The notes under the pieces were generated by a model. The model was not told where the DNA came from. It worked only from the letters and a program-made list of their open reading frames with translations, and ran no database searches. A DNA stretch of 64,000 bases from Escherichia sp. MOD1-EC7003 (lineage in GTDB: Bacteria > Pseudomonadota > Gammaproteobacteria > Enterobacterales > Enterobacteriaceae), in NCBI RefSeq assembly GCF_002965065.1, contig NZ_PTRE01000013.1, forward strand, positions 1-64,000, read 5' to 3'. A program made the translations under genes and the position numbers. Position 1 is the stretch's first letter. Each line of letters starts with the position of its first letter. This document shows positions 46,772-57,061 of the stretch, in pieces.

Positions 46772-48973
46772 TTAACCTTTCCTGCGCAACAACCTTAACG
46801 CATTCGCCGTTACCAGCACTGTCGCACCCGTATCTGCCAGCACTGCCAGCCACAGACCGGTCATCCCTAAAAGCGTGGTGACGAGGAAGATCCCTTTCAG
46901 CCCCAGCGCAATGGTGATGTTCTGGCGGATATTAGCGTGAGTGGCGCGCGCCAGTTCGATCATTTGCACCAGACCACGCAGGTGGTTATGGGTTAATGCT
47001 GCATCGGCGGTTTCCAGTGCGACGTCTGTGCCGCTACCCATTGCAATCCCGATAGCGGCAGCTTTCATCGCTGGAGCGTCGTTAATACCGTCACCGACCA
47101 TCGCCAGCGGCGCATGTTGATTCAGCTCTGTCACCGCTTTGACTTTATCTTCCGGCAAGAGGCCCGCTTTAAACTCCAGCCCCAGTTCCCCGGCGATTGC
47201 CGCCGCTGCGCGTGGATTATCGCCAGTGAGGATCACCCCTTTGACGCCCAGCGCGTTCAGTTCTCTGATGGCAGTTGCAGCGTCGGCGCGCAGGGTATCC
47301 TGCAACGCAATCACACCCAGCACATCATCGTTACGCACCACCAGCACTACCGTTTGCCCGGCGATTTCCAGTTCGCTAATCAGTCCGGCGAATGCATCGG
47401 CAGGATATTTCCCGGCAGCGCAAATCAACACACGCTCACCGTTAACCAGCGCTTCAATGCCAGAGCCGACCAGCGCCCGCTGTGACTGGGCGGCGGGAAT
47501 GGTGAGTGCAGCAATCTGTGCTTCGCGCACAATGGCTTGTGCCAGCGGATGCGTCGCGCCTTGCTCGACCGCTGCCGCCAGTGCCAGCAGGTCAGATTCG
47601 CTAACGCCTGTTGCAGAATGGATGGCGGTTACGCGCGGCTTGCCGATGGTCAGCGTTCCGGTTTTATCAAATGCCACCTGGGTAACACGACCTAACTGCT
47701 CCAGCGCCGCACCACCTTTAATCAATGCTCCACGACGTGCCGCTGCCGCCAATCCGGAGGTAATCGCTGCGGGCGTGGAGATAACTAACGCACACGGGCA
47801 GCCAATCAGTAGCAGCGTCAGTCCTTTATAAATCCACTCTTGCCAGCTGGCGGCAAACAGCAGCGGCGGCACCAGCGTTACCAGCAGGGCGACGGCCATA
47901 ATCGCGGGTGTATAGATACGGCTGAAACGGTCGATAAACCGCTCGATGGGGGCGCGGCGCTCTTCAGCCTCTTCGATCAGTTTCAGAATGCGGTCAATGG
48001 CGCTGGCCCCCGGTTCTGACAGCACTTCCAGTGTTACCAGTCGATCTACGCTGGTGGCGCCTGCAGGAACTTTATCGCCCGTCGCGCGCTCCACCGGAAT
48101 GGATTCGCCGGTCAGGGCGCTTTCATCAAAACTGGCAAACGGTGAGAGCAGTTTACCGTCAGCAGGCAAACGTCCACCTGCGGCAACTTCAATCACATCG
48201 CCAGGCCGCAGGCTGTTAATCGCCACCTCTTCACGCTCACCGTTACGCAAGCGCGTGGCGGTTTCTGGTTTCAGCGCCATTAACGCGCTAACGCCCTGAC
48301 GTGCACGGCTGGCGGCCCAGCCCTCCAGGCGTTCACCAATCAAAAACAGCAGCAACACCATCGCAGCTTCTGCCGTTGCGCCAATAAACAGCGCACCAAG
48401 CGCGGCTACGCTCATTAACGTTTCAATGGCGAAGTAGCTGCCAGATTTGATCAGCCGTAATGCCTGACGAGCAATCGGGTACAGCCCAACCAGCGTGGTC
48501 GCGATAAACGCCAGTTGCCCGAACGGATGATTGAACTGCTCCAGACCCCAGCTGATTGCCATCATCACGATTAGCGTAATCAGCGGCAGATTCTCTTTCA
48601 GGCGTGATGCTTGCGGCTCTTCGGCGGCCTGTTCATCGCGCAGGGAATAACCCGCTTTTTGCACCGCAGATTCAACCTGGGTACGGATGTCATTGTCGGC
48701 ATCAACCACCAGCTTCTCAGTGGCGAACAACACCTGCACCTGATTCACGCCTGCAAGCTGGCGCACGGCATTTTCTACCTTGCGCGCACAGGCGGCGCAG
48801 TCCATGCCGCTGACTTTCCAGCTATAGCGGGTGCCGGAGACGTTTTCAGAAAGGGGGGGCGTGCTGGAACATGCGCCGTCGCAGCAACAGTCGTTGGCGT
48901 TTTGTACCGTGGTTAGCGGTTTGAATGCGGCAAATTGAGGGGCTTTCTTGCCGTGATTGTCAGGAGTCGACAT
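46772..48973 (-). CDS. zntA: ZntA, zinc/cadmium/lead-exporting P-type ATPase
   Basis: 733 residues. The N-terminal metal domain has a DCCCDGAC cluster and GMDCAAC ferredoxin-like motif. The transmembrane metal motif Cys-Pro-Cys (GCPCALVIS), phosphorylation site DKTGTLT and hinge GDGINDAPA are intact. Exports Zn, Cd and Pb from the cytoplasm. Transcription is controlled by ZntR through the operator at 49016. Confidence 0.97.
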   Translation of the reverse strand: MSTPDNHGKKAPQFAAFKPLTTVQNANDCCCDGACSSTPPLSENVSGTRYSWKVSGMDCAACARKVENAVRQLAGVNQVQVLFATEKLVVDADNDIRTQVESAVQKAGYSLRDEQAAEEPQASRLKENLPLITLIVMMAISWGLEQFNHPFGQLAFIATTLVGLYPIARQALRLIKSGSYFAIETLMSVAALGALFIGATAEAAMVLLLFLIGERLEGWAASRARQGVSALMALKPETATRLRNGEREEVAINSLRPGDVIEVAAGGRLPADGKLLSPFASFDESALTGESIPVERATGDKVPAGATSVDRLVTLEVLSEPGASAIDRILKLIEEAEERRAPIERFIDRFSRIYTPAIMAVALLVTLVPPLLFAASWQEWIYKGLTLLLIGCPCALVISTPAAITSGLAAAARRGALIKGGAALEQLGRVTQVAFDKTGTLTIGKPRVTAIHSATGVSESDLLALAAAVEQGATHPLAQAIVREAQIAALTIPAAQSQRALVGSGIEALVNGERVLICAAGKYPADAFAGLISELEIAGQTVVLVVRNDDVLGVIALQDTLRADAATAIRELNALGVKGVILTGDNPRAAAAIAGELGLEFKAGLLPEDKVKAVTELNQHAPLAMVGDGINDAPAMKAAAIGIAMGSGTDVALETADAALTHNHLRGLVQMIELARATHANIRQNITIALGLKGIFLVTTLLGMTGLWLAVLADTGATVLVTANALRLLRRKG

Positions 48974-49015
48974 GGCATCCTCCGGTTAGGTTTTTTCTCA
49001 TTAACCGAAGGATAC

Positions 49016-49037
49016 ACTCTGGAGTCGACTCCAGAGT
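49016..49037 (-). promoter_or_regulatory. zntA promoter with ZntR operator
   Basis: A perfect 22-bp palindrome with half ACTCTGGAGTC lies between a -35 TTGACT and a -10 TATCCT, spacer 20 bp. The overlong spacer is the MerR-family arrangement that ZntR corrects by bending DNA. Confidence 0.93.
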
Positions 49038-49046
49038 CAAGTTTTA

Positions 49047-49673
49047 TCAGAGATACAGCGAGCGGACGATGAGGAAGTGACCGGCAAAATAACAAGCGGC
49101 GGCAATCGCGTTGTCCGCACGGAAGCGTCGGCGATAGTGGCTACCCAGCCAGACAAAGTTACTGATAAACAGCAACGAAGCGCCGACAAATGCAGAAAGC
49201 GCCGGAGCGGTTGGACGGAAGAACCACAGTTCACCTGCCAGCCACACCATCACCAGCGTCATGCCGATAAACGTGCAGATAGGCCAGCGATACTCTTCCA
49301 GACGCGTCCAGATAATCGCCAGTAACAGCGCGCCCAGAGCCAGCAATACCAGCGGCAGAGGCCAGAAGAATGAGAGTGTCATCTGGCTGGCGAAATAGAT
49401 GGTGTATAGCAGGTGCGAGAGGAAAAACGCGCCGATGGCGTACATCAGACGTTGACGTGGCAACAGCGTTAGCGCATCGCCCAGCAGTGAGGCGCACAGC
49501 CCCGCCAGCACCAGATAGCTGATGGCGTCGAACATCGGCGCTTGCCAGGCCAGTAACAGCAGGAGAAGAAGGGTTAACGGTTTAAACACCCAGCGTTGCC
49601 AGGTTGGCCCACGATACGATGCATCCACAGATAACCATGCGGAAAGACAGACTGCGATAAACGACCAAAGCAT
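49047..49673 (-). CDS. yhhN: YhhN, TMEM86-family membrane protein
   Basis: 208 residues with about eight helices, family of lysoplasmalogenase-like proteins (YhhN/TMEM86). Function in E. coli unproven. Its 3' end lies directly next to the zntA promoter. Confidence 0.92.
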   Translation of the reverse strand: MLWSFIAVCLSAWLSVDASYRGPTWQRWVFKPLTLLLLLLLAWQAPMFDAISYLVLAGLCASLLGDALTLLPRQRLMYAIGAFFLSHLLYTIYFASQMTLSFFWPLPLVLLALGALLLAIIWTRLEEYRWPICTFIGMTLVMVWLAGELWFFRPTAPALSAFVGASLLFISNFVWLGSHYRRRFRADNAIAAACYFAGHFLIVRSLYL

Positions 49674-49813
49674 CTTAGTTCCTTGAATTCGTTATTTTTT
49701 CGTAGGCGGAATGCCTACGGTCTTGCTTCCAGTTTAGTGGCGGGGGGGGACGGATGACAACACCATAACTGGCAGGGTATGCTTATTTCCGCATTTTCCG
49801 ATGAGGGATAAAG

Positions 49814-50173
49814 ATGAGCAAACCGCCTCTTTTCTTTATTGTTATCATTGGCTTAATCATCGTCGCTGCATCGTTTCGTTTTATGCAGCAGCGACGGGAA
49901 AAAGCTGATAATGATATGGCGCCACTCCAGCAAAAGCGGGTGGTGGTGAGCAACAAGCGGGAAAAACCGATTAACGATCGCCGTTCGCGCCAGCAGGAAA
50001 TGACTCCGGCAGGCACCAGTATTCGCTATGAGGCAAGCTTCAAACCGCAAAGCGGAGGAATGGAGCAGACGTTTCGCCTCGAGGCCCAACAGTACCACGC
50101 CCTGACAGTGGGCGATAAAGGTACGCTGAGCTATAAAGGAACGCGCTTTGTCAGCTTTGTTGGCGAACAATAA
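49814..50173 (+). CDS. yhhM: YhhM, DUF2500 membrane-anchored protein
   Basis: 119 residues, one N-terminal helix (about 5-23) and a soluble C-terminal domain (RYEASFKPQSGGMEQTF...). DUF2500 family, function unknown. Convergent with yhhL, 2 bp apart. Confidence 0.9.
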   Translation: MSKPPLFFIVIIGLIIVAASFRFMQQRREKADNDMAPLQQKRVVVSNKREKPINDRRSRQQEMTPAGTSIRYEASFKPQSGGMEQTFRLEAQQYHALTVGDKGTLSYKGTRFVSFVGEQ

Positions 50174-50175
50174 GG

Positions 50176-50445
50176 TTATTTTTTTACTTTAAATTTCTTC
50201 TGCCAGGTCAGCAGTTCAAACACGCCGAAAAGGAAAATCCGCACCTTTTCGGCGGTGGTCATCTGCGGGCCATCTTTCGGCAAAGTGGATTTCAATAGCG
50301 CCAGCTGCATACCATGCATCAGCACGGTAAAAATCAGCGCCACGTTAACGAAAATATTCAGCGGGCGTGGGAAGGGGTGTACCAGGTTGAGGATTAAAAA
50401 TCCCCAAACACAGAGCATTAACAAACGACCAATATTAATCAGCAT
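50176..50445 (-). CDS. yhhL: YhhL, DUF1145 small membrane protein
   Basis: 89 residues from MLINIGRLLMLCVWGF; two or three helices. DUF1145 family, unknown function. It overlaps the 3' end of rsmD by 11 bp, so the two are coupled. Confidence 0.9.
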   Translation of the reverse strand: MLINIGRLLMLCVWGFLILNLVHPFPRPLNIFVNVALIFTVLMHGMQLALLKSTLPKDGPQMTTAEKVRIFLFGVFELLTWQKKFKVKK

Positions 50446-51031
50446 CACTTTCTCCTTGTGTTTCGCGTTGATACAGCCGATAAGCCACCTGACCCGCCAC
50501 TTTTTCCCGATGTAATGACCAGTTTGCCGGAACGGTGGGCAGACCATTTTCGACTTCGCTTTCGACATAAATCAGGGCTTCGTCAGCCAGCCAGCCGTTA
50601 TCTTCCAGTAAATTAATCGTCTCTTCTAACAAGCCACGACGGAACGGTGGATCGACAAACACGATATTATGCGGTGTGCCTTTTTGCGCAAGGAATGACA
50701 TCGCATTACTGTTCACCACGTGTGCATTGCCTGCTTTTAGCGTCGCCAGATTCTTAATTAACTGCTGAGAAACCGCGCGATCCATCTCAATCAACGTGGC
50801 TCCCGCAGCGTAGCGCGATAACGCTTCCAGGCCCAGCGCGCCGCTCCCGGCGAAGCAATCCAGACATTGGGCGTCAACAATGACCGGCGCCAGCCAGTTA
50901 AACAACGTTTCACGTACGCGGTCGGTGGTGGGGCGCAAACCTGGGCTATCAGGAACCGGGAGTTTACGGCCTCGCCACTGCCCGCCAATAATGCGGATTT
51001 GGCCGCTGCCGGAATGATTCGGTTTTTTCAT
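50435..51031 (-). CDS. rsmD: 16S rRNA (guanine966-N2)-methyltransferase RsmD
   Basis: 198 residues with AdoMet motif DCFAGSGALGLEA and catalytic motif Asp-Pro-Pro-Phe (IVFVDPPFRRG). Methylates G966. Divergent from ftsY. Confidence 0.97.
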   Translation of the reverse strand: MKKPNHSGSGQIRIIGGQWRGRKLPVPDSPGLRPTTDRVRETLFNWLAPVIVDAQCLDCFAGSGALGLEALSRYAAGATLIEMDRAVSQQLIKNLATLKAGNAHVVNSNAMSFLAQKGTPHNIVFVDPPFRRGLLEETINLLEDNGWLADEALIYVESEVENGLPTVPANWSLHREKVAGQVAYRLYQRETQGESDAD

Positions 51032-51180
51032 GATAAATTGCTCAATCTGCCAGATAACACATACTTGCAGGCGGTGATGTGAATTAAGTTAAGTGATAGA
51101 CTATTTCATCATTTTTTTAGCTGCTATGTACATAGCGTTAACGCTGTGCCATGAAGCAACAGCGAGGAGTGTAGTCGCAA

Positions 51181-52641
51181 ATGGCGAAAGAAAAAAAACG
51201 TGGCTTTTTTTCCTGGCTGGGCTTTGGTCAAAAAGAGCAGCCCCCGGAAAAAGAGACAGAAGTCCAGAACGAACAACCGGTTGTAGAAGAAATCGTTCAG
51301 GCGCAAGAGTCTGCGAAGGCTTCTGAACAAGTCGTTGAAGAGCAACCGCAGGCGCATACTGAAGCCGAGGTGGAAACTTTTGCTGCCGACGTTGTAGAAG
51401 TCACTGAACAGGTTGCTGAAAGTGAAAAAGCGCAGCCTGAAGCTGTTACTGAACCGGAAGTCATTACTGAGCCGGAATCAGTCGTTGAATCTGAAGTTAC
51501 GCCGGAGCCAGTGGCTATTGAGCGTGAAGCGCTGCCGTTGCCGGAAGACGTCAACGCTGAAGAGGTTTCGCCAGAAGAGTGGCAGGCCGAAGCGGAAACC
51601 GTAGAGATTGTCGAAGCGGCTAAAGAAGAAATCACCGACGAAGAGCTGGAAGCACAGGCGCTGGCGGCAGAAGAAGAGCCGCCGGTGGAAGAAATCGCTC
51701 AGGAGCAGGAAAAGCCGACCAAAGAAGGTTTCTTCGCACGCCTGAAACGCAGCCTGTTAAAAACTAAAGAAAACCTCGGTTCCGGATTTATCAGCCTGTT
51801 CCGCGGTAAAAAAATCGACGATGATCTGTTTGAGGAGCTGGAAGAACAGTTGTTGATCGCCGATGTGGGCGTGGAAACCACGCGTAAAATCATCAATAAC
51901 CTGACAGAAGGCGCGACCCGCAAGCAGCTTCGTGATGCCGAGGCGCTCTATGGCCTGTTGAAAGAAGAGATGGGTGAAATTCTGGCGAAAGTCGATGAGC
52001 CGCTGAACGTTGAAGGTAAAACGCCGTTTGTGATCCTGATGGTGGGTGTCAACGGTGTGGGTAAAACCACGACGATTGGTAAGCTGGCGCGTCAGTTTGA
52101 GCAGCAGGGTAAATCGGTGATGCTGGCGGCGGGCGATACTTTCCGTGCGGCAGCGGTTGAACAGCTTCAGGTCTGGGGGCAGCGTAATAATATTCCGGTG
52201 ATTGCCCAGCATACCGGTGCGGATTCAGCCTCTGTTATCTTCGACGCCATTCAGGCAGCTAAAGCGCGCAACATCGACGTCCTGATTGCCGATACCGCCG
52301 GACGCCTGCAGAACAAATCGCACCTGATGGAAGAGTTGAAGAAAATCGTCCGCGTGATGAAGAAACTCGACGTTGAAGCGCCGCATGAAGTTATGCTGAC
52401 CATCGATGCCAGCACCGGGCAGAATGCGGTAAGCCAGGCCAAACTGTTCCATGAAGCCGTTGGCTTAACCGGCATCACGCTAACGAAACTGGACGGCACG
52501 GCGAAAGGCGGGGTAATTTTCTCGGTGGCTGACCAGTTTGGTATTCCTATCCGCTACATTGGTGTCGGCGAACGTATTGAGGATTTGCGCCCGTTTAAGG
52601 CAGACGACTTTATAGAGGCACTTTTTGCCCGAGAGGATTAA
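51181..52641 (+). CDS. ftsY: FtsY, signal recognition particle receptor
   Basis: 486 residues; slightly shorter than K-12 (497) because the acidic N-terminal A-domain (about 15-190) differs in its Glu/Val-rich repeats. The four-helix N domain and the GTPase G domain are intact: GVNGVGKTTTIGK, DTAGR, TKLDG. Targets ribosomes making membrane proteins through the SRP. First gene of ftsYEX; in K-12 the operon also reads into rpoH. Confidence 0.98.
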   Translation: MAKEKKRGFFSWLGFGQKEQPPEKETEVQNEQPVVEEIVQAQESAKASEQVVEEQPQAHTEAEVETFAADVVEVTEQVAESEKAQPEAVTEPEVITEPESVVESEVTPEPVAIEREALPLPEDVNAEEVSPEEWQAEAETVEIVEAAKEEITDEELEAQALAAEEEPPVEEIAQEQEKPTKEGFFARLKRSLLKTKENLGSGFISLFRGKKIDDDLFEELEEQLLIADVGVETTRKIINNLTEGATRKQLRDAEALYGLLKEEMGEILAKVDEPLNVEGKTPFVILMVGVNGVGKTTTIGKLARQFEQQGKSVMLAAGDTFRAAAVEQLQVWGQRNNIPVIAQHTGADSASVIFDAIQAAKARNIDVLIADTAGRLQNKSHLMEELKKIVRVMKKLDVEAPHEVMLTIDASTGQNAVSQAKLFHEAVGLTGITLTKLDGTAKGGVIFSVADQFGIPIRYIGVGERIEDLRPFKADDFIEALFARED

Positions 52642-52643
52642 CA

Positions 52644-53312
52644 ATGATTCGCTTTGAACATGTCAGCAAGGCTTATCTCGGTGGGAGACAGGCGCTGCAG
52701 GGCGTTACGTTCCATATGCAGCCTGGTGAGATGGCATTTCTGACCGGTCATTCCGGCGCAGGGAAAAGTACCCTCCTGAAGCTGATCTGTGGGATTGAGC
52801 GGCCCAGCGCCGGGAAAATCTGGTTTAGCGGCCATGACATCACGCGTCTGAAAAACCGTGAAGTTCCGTTTCTGCGCCGCCAGATTGGCATGATTTTCCA
52901 GGATCACCATCTACTGATGGACCGTACTGTCTACGATAACGTGGCGATCCCGCTGATTATCGCCGGTGCCAGCGGTGACGATATTCGTCGCCGGGTATCT
53001 GCGGCGCTGGATAAAGTCGGGCTACTGGACAAAGCGAAGAACTTCCCTATTCAGCTTTCCGGCGGTGAACAGCAGCGCGTTGGCATTGCCCGCGCGGTGG
53101 TGAACAAGCCTGCGGTACTGCTGGCAGACGAACCGACTGGTAACCTGGACGACGCGCTGTCGGAAGGGATTTTACGTCTGTTTGAAGAGTTTAACCGCGT
53201 TGGGGTAACGGTATTGATGGCAACGCACGACATCAACCTGATTTCGCGGCGTTCCTATCGCATGCTCACCCTGAGCGATGGTCACTTGCATGGAGGCGTG
53301 GGCCATGAATAA
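52644..53312 (+). CDS. ftsE: FtsE, ATPase of the FtsEX division complex
   Basis: 222 residues with Walker [10 protein letters not shown], signature [14 protein letters not shown] and Walker [12 protein letters not shown]. Works with FtsX to activate peptidoglycan hydrolases through EnvC at the septum. Starts 2 bp after ftsY and overlaps ftsX by 8 bp. Confidence 0.98.
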   Translation: MIRFEHVSKAYLGGRQALQGVTFHMQPGEMAFLTGHSGAGKSTLLKLICGIERPSAGKIWFSGHDITRLKNREVPFLRRQIGMIFQDHHLLMDRTVYDNVAIPLIIAGASGDDIRRRVSAALDKVGLLDKAKNFPIQLSGGEQQRVGIARAVVNKPAVLLADEPTGNLDDALSEGILRLFEEFNRVGVTVLMATHDINLISRRSYRMLTLSDGHLHGGVGHE

Positions 53313-54363
53313 GCGCGATGCAATCAATCATATTCGGCAGTTTGGCGGTCGTCTGGATCGCTTCCGTAAATCGGTCGGCAGCTCTGGCGACGGCGGTCGT
53401 AACGCGCCGAGACGCGCGAAATCCTCGCCAAAACCGGTAAATCGCAAAACCAACGTTTTCAACGAACAGGTGCGCTATGCCTTCCACGGCGCATTGCAGG
53501 ATCTGAAAAGCAAACCGTTCGCCACGTTTTTAACGGTGATGGTTATCGCCATCTCCCTGACGCTGCCCAGCGTCTGTTATATGGTGTACAAAAACGTTAA
53601 CCAGGCGGCGACGCAGTATTATCCGTCACCGCAAATCACTGTTTACTTGCAAAAAACGCTGGATGATGATGCCGCTGCAGGCGTGGTGGCGCAGTTGCAG
53701 GCCGAGCAGGGTGTTGAGAAAGTGAATTATCTTTCTCGTGAAGACGCACTGGGCGAGTTCCGTAACTGGTCTGGTTTTGGCGGTGCGCTGGATATGCTGG
53801 AGGAAAACCCGCTTCCGGCAGTGGCGGTGGTGATCCCGAAACTCGATTTTCAGGGGACTGAATCGCTGAATACGCTGCGTGATCGAATCACGCAGATTAA
53901 CGGCATTGATGAAGTGCGGATGGATGACAGTTGGTTTGCCCGTCTGGCGGCGTTGACCGGGCTGGTCGGGCGCGTTTCGGCGATGATCGGCGTGTTGATG
54001 GTGGCGGCAGTGTTCCTCGTCATCGGCAACAGTGTGCGTCTGAGCATCTTTGCTCGCCGTGATTCCATTAATGTGCAGAAACTGATTGGTGCGACAGATG
54101 GTTTCATCCTGCGCCCGTTCCTGTACGGTGGCGCTCTGTTGGGATTTTCTGGCGCATTGCTGTCATTAATTTTGTCAGAAATTCTGGTACTGCGCTTGTC
54201 ATCGGCGGTTGCGGAAGTAGCACAGGTTTTCGGAACGAAGTTTGATATCAATGGCTTATCGTTCGATGAATGCCTGCTGTTGCTGCTGGTATGCTCGATG
54301 ATTGGCTGGGTGGCAGCGTGGCTTGCCACGGTACAACATTTACGCCATTTTACGCCTGAATAA
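53305..54363 (+). CDS. ftsX: FtsX, membrane subunit of the FtsEX division complex
   Basis: 352 residues from [15 protein letters not shown], four membrane helices (about 75-95 and three in 225-345) with a periplasmic domain between helices 1 and 2 that binds EnvC. A frame starting at 53278 overlaps ftsE more and is rejected. The transcript meets a dyad at 54380-54415. Confidence 0.97.
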   Translation: MNKRDAINHIRQFGGRLDRFRKSVGSSGDGGRNAPRRAKSSPKPVNRKTNVFNEQVRYAFHGALQDLKSKPFATFLTVMVIAISLTLPSVCYMVYKNVNQAATQYYPSPQITVYLQKTLDDDAAAGVVAQLQAEQGVEKVNYLSREDALGEFRNWSGFGGALDMLEENPLPAVAVVIPKLDFQGTESLNTLRDRITQINGIDEVRMDDSWFARLAALTGLVGRVSAMIGVLMVAAVFLVIGNSVRLSIFARRDSINVQKLIGATDGFILRPFLYGGALLGFSGALLSLILSEILVLRLSSAVAEVAQVFGTKFDINGLSFDECLLLLLVCSMIGWVAAWLATVQHLRHFTPE

Positions 54364-54379
54364 TAAAAGCGTGTTATAC

Positions 54380-54415
54380 TCTTTCCCTGCAATGGGTTCC
54401 GTAGCAGGGAAAGAG
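54380..54415 (+). terminator. Dyad downstream of ftsX
   Basis: CTCTTTCCCTGC and GCAGGGAAAGAG form a 12-bp stem between ftsX and rpoH. There is no T-run, so partial read-through into rpoH is possible. Confidence 0.55.
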
Positions 54416-54468
54416 ACCCCGTTGTCTCTTCCCGGTATTTCATCTCCATGTCACATTTTGTGCGTAAT

Positions 54469-54514
54469 TTATTCACAAGCTTGCATTGAACTTGTGGATA
54501 AAATCACGGTCTGA
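54469..54514 (+). promoter_or_regulatory. rpoH promoter region: sigma-E promoter and DnaA boxes
   Basis: GAACTT (54488-54493) and TCTGA (54510-54514) with a 16-base spacer form a sigma-E promoter (rpoH P3). Two DnaA boxes overlap it: TTATTCACA (54469-54477) and TTGTGGATAA (54492-54501). In K-12 DnaA represses some rpoH promoters here. Confidence 0.85.
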
Positions 54515-54607
54515 TAAAACAGTGAATGATAACCTCGTTGCTCTTAAGCTCTGGCACAATTGTTGCTACCACTGAAGCGCCAGAAGATATCGATTGAGAG
54601 GATTTGA

Positions 54608-55462
54608 ATGACTGACAAAATGCAAAGTTTAGCTTTAGCCCCAGTTGGTAACCTGGATTCCTACATCCGGGCCGCTAACGCGTGGCCGATGTTATCGGCT
54701 GACGAGGAGCGGGCGCTGGCTGAAAAGCTGCATTACCATGGCTGCCTGGAATCAGCTAAAACGCTGATCCTGTCTCATCTGCGGTTTGTTGTTCATATTG
54801 CTCGTAATTATGCGGGCTATGGCCTGCCACAGGCGGATTTGATTCAGGAAGGTAACATCGGCCTGATGAAAGCCGTGCGCCGTTTTAACCCGGAAGTGGG
54901 GGTGCGCCTGGTCTCCTTCGCCGTTCACTGGATCAAAGCAGAGATCCACGAATACGTTCTGCGTAACTGGCGTATCGTCAAAGTTGCGACCACCAAAGCG
55001 CAGCGCAAACTGTTCTTCAACCTGCGTAAAACCAAGCAGCGTCTGGGCTGGTTTAATCAGGATGAGGTCGAAATGGTGGCCCGTGAACTGGGCGTAACCA
55101 GCAAAGACGTACGTGAGATGGAATCGCGTATGGCGGCGCAGGACATGACCTTTGACCTGTCTTCCGACGACGATTCCGACAGCCAGCCGATGGCTCCGGT
55201 GCTCTATCTGCAGGATAAATCATCTAACTTTGCCGACGGTATCGAAGATGATAACTGGGAAGAGCAGGCAGCAAACCGCCTGACCGACGCGATGCAGGGT
55301 CTGGACGAGCGTAGCCAGGATATCATCCGCGCGCGCTGGCTGGACGAAGACAACAAGTCGACGTTGCAGGAACTGGCCGATCGTTACGGCGTTTCCGCTG
55401 AGCGTGTACGCCAGCTGGAAAAGAACGCGATGAAAAAACTGCGCGCTGCCATTGAAGCGTAA
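54608..55462 (+). CDS. rpoH: RpoH, heat-shock sigma factor (sigma-32)
   Basis: 284 residues. Region 2 ([20 protein letters not shown]), the RpoH box [10 protein letters not shown] and region 4 helix-turn-helix ([20 protein letters not shown]) are present. Translation is known to be heat-controlled by mRNA structure covering the start and first codons; protein stability is set by DnaK and FtsH. Terminator at 55491. Confidence 0.98.
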   Translation: MTDKMQSLALAPVGNLDSYIRAANAWPMLSADEERALAEKLHYHGCLESAKTLILSHLRFVVHIARNYAGYGLPQADLIQEGNIGLMKAVRRFNPEVGVRLVSFAVHWIKAEIHEYVLRNWRIVKVATTKAQRKLFFNLRKTKQRLGWFNQDEVEMVARELGVTSKDVREMESRMAAQDMTFDLSSDDDSDSQPMAPVLYLQDKSSNFADGIEDDNWEEQAANRLTDAMQGLDERSQDIIRARWLDEDNKSTLQELADRYGVSAERVRQLEKNAMKKLRAAIEA

Positions 55463-55490
55463 TCGCGCAACGCGTTAAGTTGTCACAGAT

Positions 55491-55519
55491 AACCCCTGGA
55501 TTTGAGTCCGGGGGTTTTT
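55491..55519 (+). terminator. rpoH terminator
   Basis: AACCCCTGGA and TCCGGGGGTT arms followed by TTTTGTTTT. Confidence 0.9.
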
Positions 55520-55655
55520 GTTTTATGTATTCCCGTCTTTCGCAATACGACGAACATTACTTGTGTTCGTTTTTCCTAAAATCAGGTCTTTGCCTTCTCT
55601 GCCAGGCCTTGGTTTGATACCCTTCCCATCTGGTAACTATTACGGATGAGATGAT

Positions 55656-56150
55656 GTGGCGCATGGATTAATTGAAAAATGGCGATTCCCTGCACATGCT
55701 GAGACTGATGAGGAAAAAGAAAAACGCTTATTTGAATTCTGGAAGGCGATGGATGCGGCCAGTTTCTGGGTGGAAGTCGAGGAGTTAGAGGCAGGCAAAC
55801 TCGGTCTGATTAAATCAACCGCCGAATCGATAGATACACCGTTTTTTCTGGCTTATATTGGCGAGCCCCCTGCGTTGCAAAGCTCATTAGTTCCCTTTCG
55901 GGAAGCGGCAGGCGATGCGCTGCTAAATATTGCTTCCACAGCAGAAGTTGGATTACTGCTTGTCGACAGTCGCAACCAAGAACAGATTTACCTTGAATAT
56001 GTCACGGTCTATGTGCTGGCTGCACTTTGCCGCATGCATTCAGGGAAGGCTCCGGTACAAAAGCAGAGTACGAGCAAGCTACCCGTTATGATTTTTGCCG
56101 CTCTTTTTGCTTTTGTGATTGCGGGAATAGTGATGCATTTTGTTCAATAA
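55656..56150 (+). CDS. Hypothetical protein with a C-terminal membrane anchor
   Basis: 164 residues starting at GTG with a weak purine-rich site (GGATGAGATGAT). The soluble part is acidic and contains FEFWKAMDAASFWVEVEELE; the last 22 residues (VMIFAALFAFVIAGIVMHF) are one helix, so it is probably tail-anchored. I do not recognise the family. It lies between rpoH and livJ with a Sel1-like gene on the other strand, both outside the usual K-12 set. Confidence 0.55.
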   Translation: MAHGLIEKWRFPAHAETDEEKEKRLFEFWKAMDAASFWVEVEELEAGKLGLIKSTAESIDTPFFLAYIGEPPALQSSLVPFREAAGDALLNIASTAEVGLLLVDSRNQEQIYLEYVTVYVLAALCRMHSGKAPVQKQSTSKLPVMIFAALFAFVIAGIVMHFVQ

Positions 56151-56230
56151 GCGAAACTGTCATCACGTTTGAAGCGCATGCGATAACCCCTGGGCGCGAA
56201 TCCAGGGGGAATCTTCTGTTATTGCGTTAA

Positions 56231-57061
56231 TCATGTTTGGGGATAATTGTAAATTGGAGAAGAAAAAAATCCTGTCTTACTGAAATTTTTTAGTAGCAAT
56301 CTAATTTTGTGTCGCTTACATATTTTATATGCTTTGCTGACATCAATATCCCTGCCAAAACCATAGAGATAAACCATCGCATGTGCCCACGGATTATTCG
56401 CTATGTCCAACATGCTTACAATTGTTTTATCTGGGTAACCTGAATTCGCGATAATTTTATACCATCGAGTTAGTTCTTTTTCATCCTCGAGATTCACAAC
56501 AATATCTAATATGTTATAAGAGAAATTGTCAACGATCATCCCATTTTTTTGAGCCTTTGAATAATATTTTAATGCTAAATCATCCCGATGCTTTGTATCG
56601 CCAAGTAATTGATTATCACCCCAGTAGAAAAAACTTGCTAAAATATAGTTAGCAAAATAATTTCCATTGTCTGCCCACTTTTCTATTTGTGCTATGGCCT
56701 GAGAAAATGCCATCGGCTCTTCAGTAATGAGATTGCTTATTACCTTATCGGATATTCCGCCTGAAACGCGCAATGCGCCATTAACAATGGCAAATGGACT
56801 CCGCTGATCAAAACTCTGCCGGAGAAGTTGATAACCAAGTTCACTATTCTCATACTTTTTACCTACGCTGACATTGGGAATATATTGTTCTCCGAAATAT
56901 GTGCGTGACAGAAAATATATTGCATTAGCATCCCCATTTTGAGATTCCTTCTTAAGTATCTTGATAGCCTTTATATATCTCTGCTCATAATCCTTGTCAC
57001 TATAATTACCGGAACTATAAAGCAGAGTTATAGCTTTTTTTAGGTTATCTGATAATTCCAT
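56231..57061 (-). CDS. Sel1-like repeat protein, function unknown
   Basis: 276 residues, AT-rich. Helical repeats with the Sel1/TPR look: GDANAIYFLSRTYFGEQY, NYFANYILASFFYWGDN, DLALKYYSKAQKNG and PWAHAMVYLYGFGRD. No signal peptide, so probably cytoplasmic. Such proteins often serve as scaffolds or as immunity partners, but no toxin is adjacent; the gene faces the hypothetical at 55656 tail to tail. Base composition differs from the flanking core genes and suggests transfer. Confidence 0.7.
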   Translation of the reverse strand: MELSDNLKKAITLLYSSGNYSDKDYEQRYIKAIKILKKESQNGDANAIYFLSRTYFGEQYIPNVSVGKKYENSELGYQLLRQSFDQRSPFAIVNGALRVSGGISDKVISNLITEEPMAFSQAIAQIEKWADNGNYFANYILASFFYWGDNQLLGDTKHRDDLALKYYSKAQKNGMIVDNFSYNILDIVVNLEDEKELTRWYKIIANSGYPDKTIVSMLDIANNPWAHAMVYLYGFGRDIDVSKAYKICKRHKIRLLLKNFSKTGFFSSPIYNYPQT

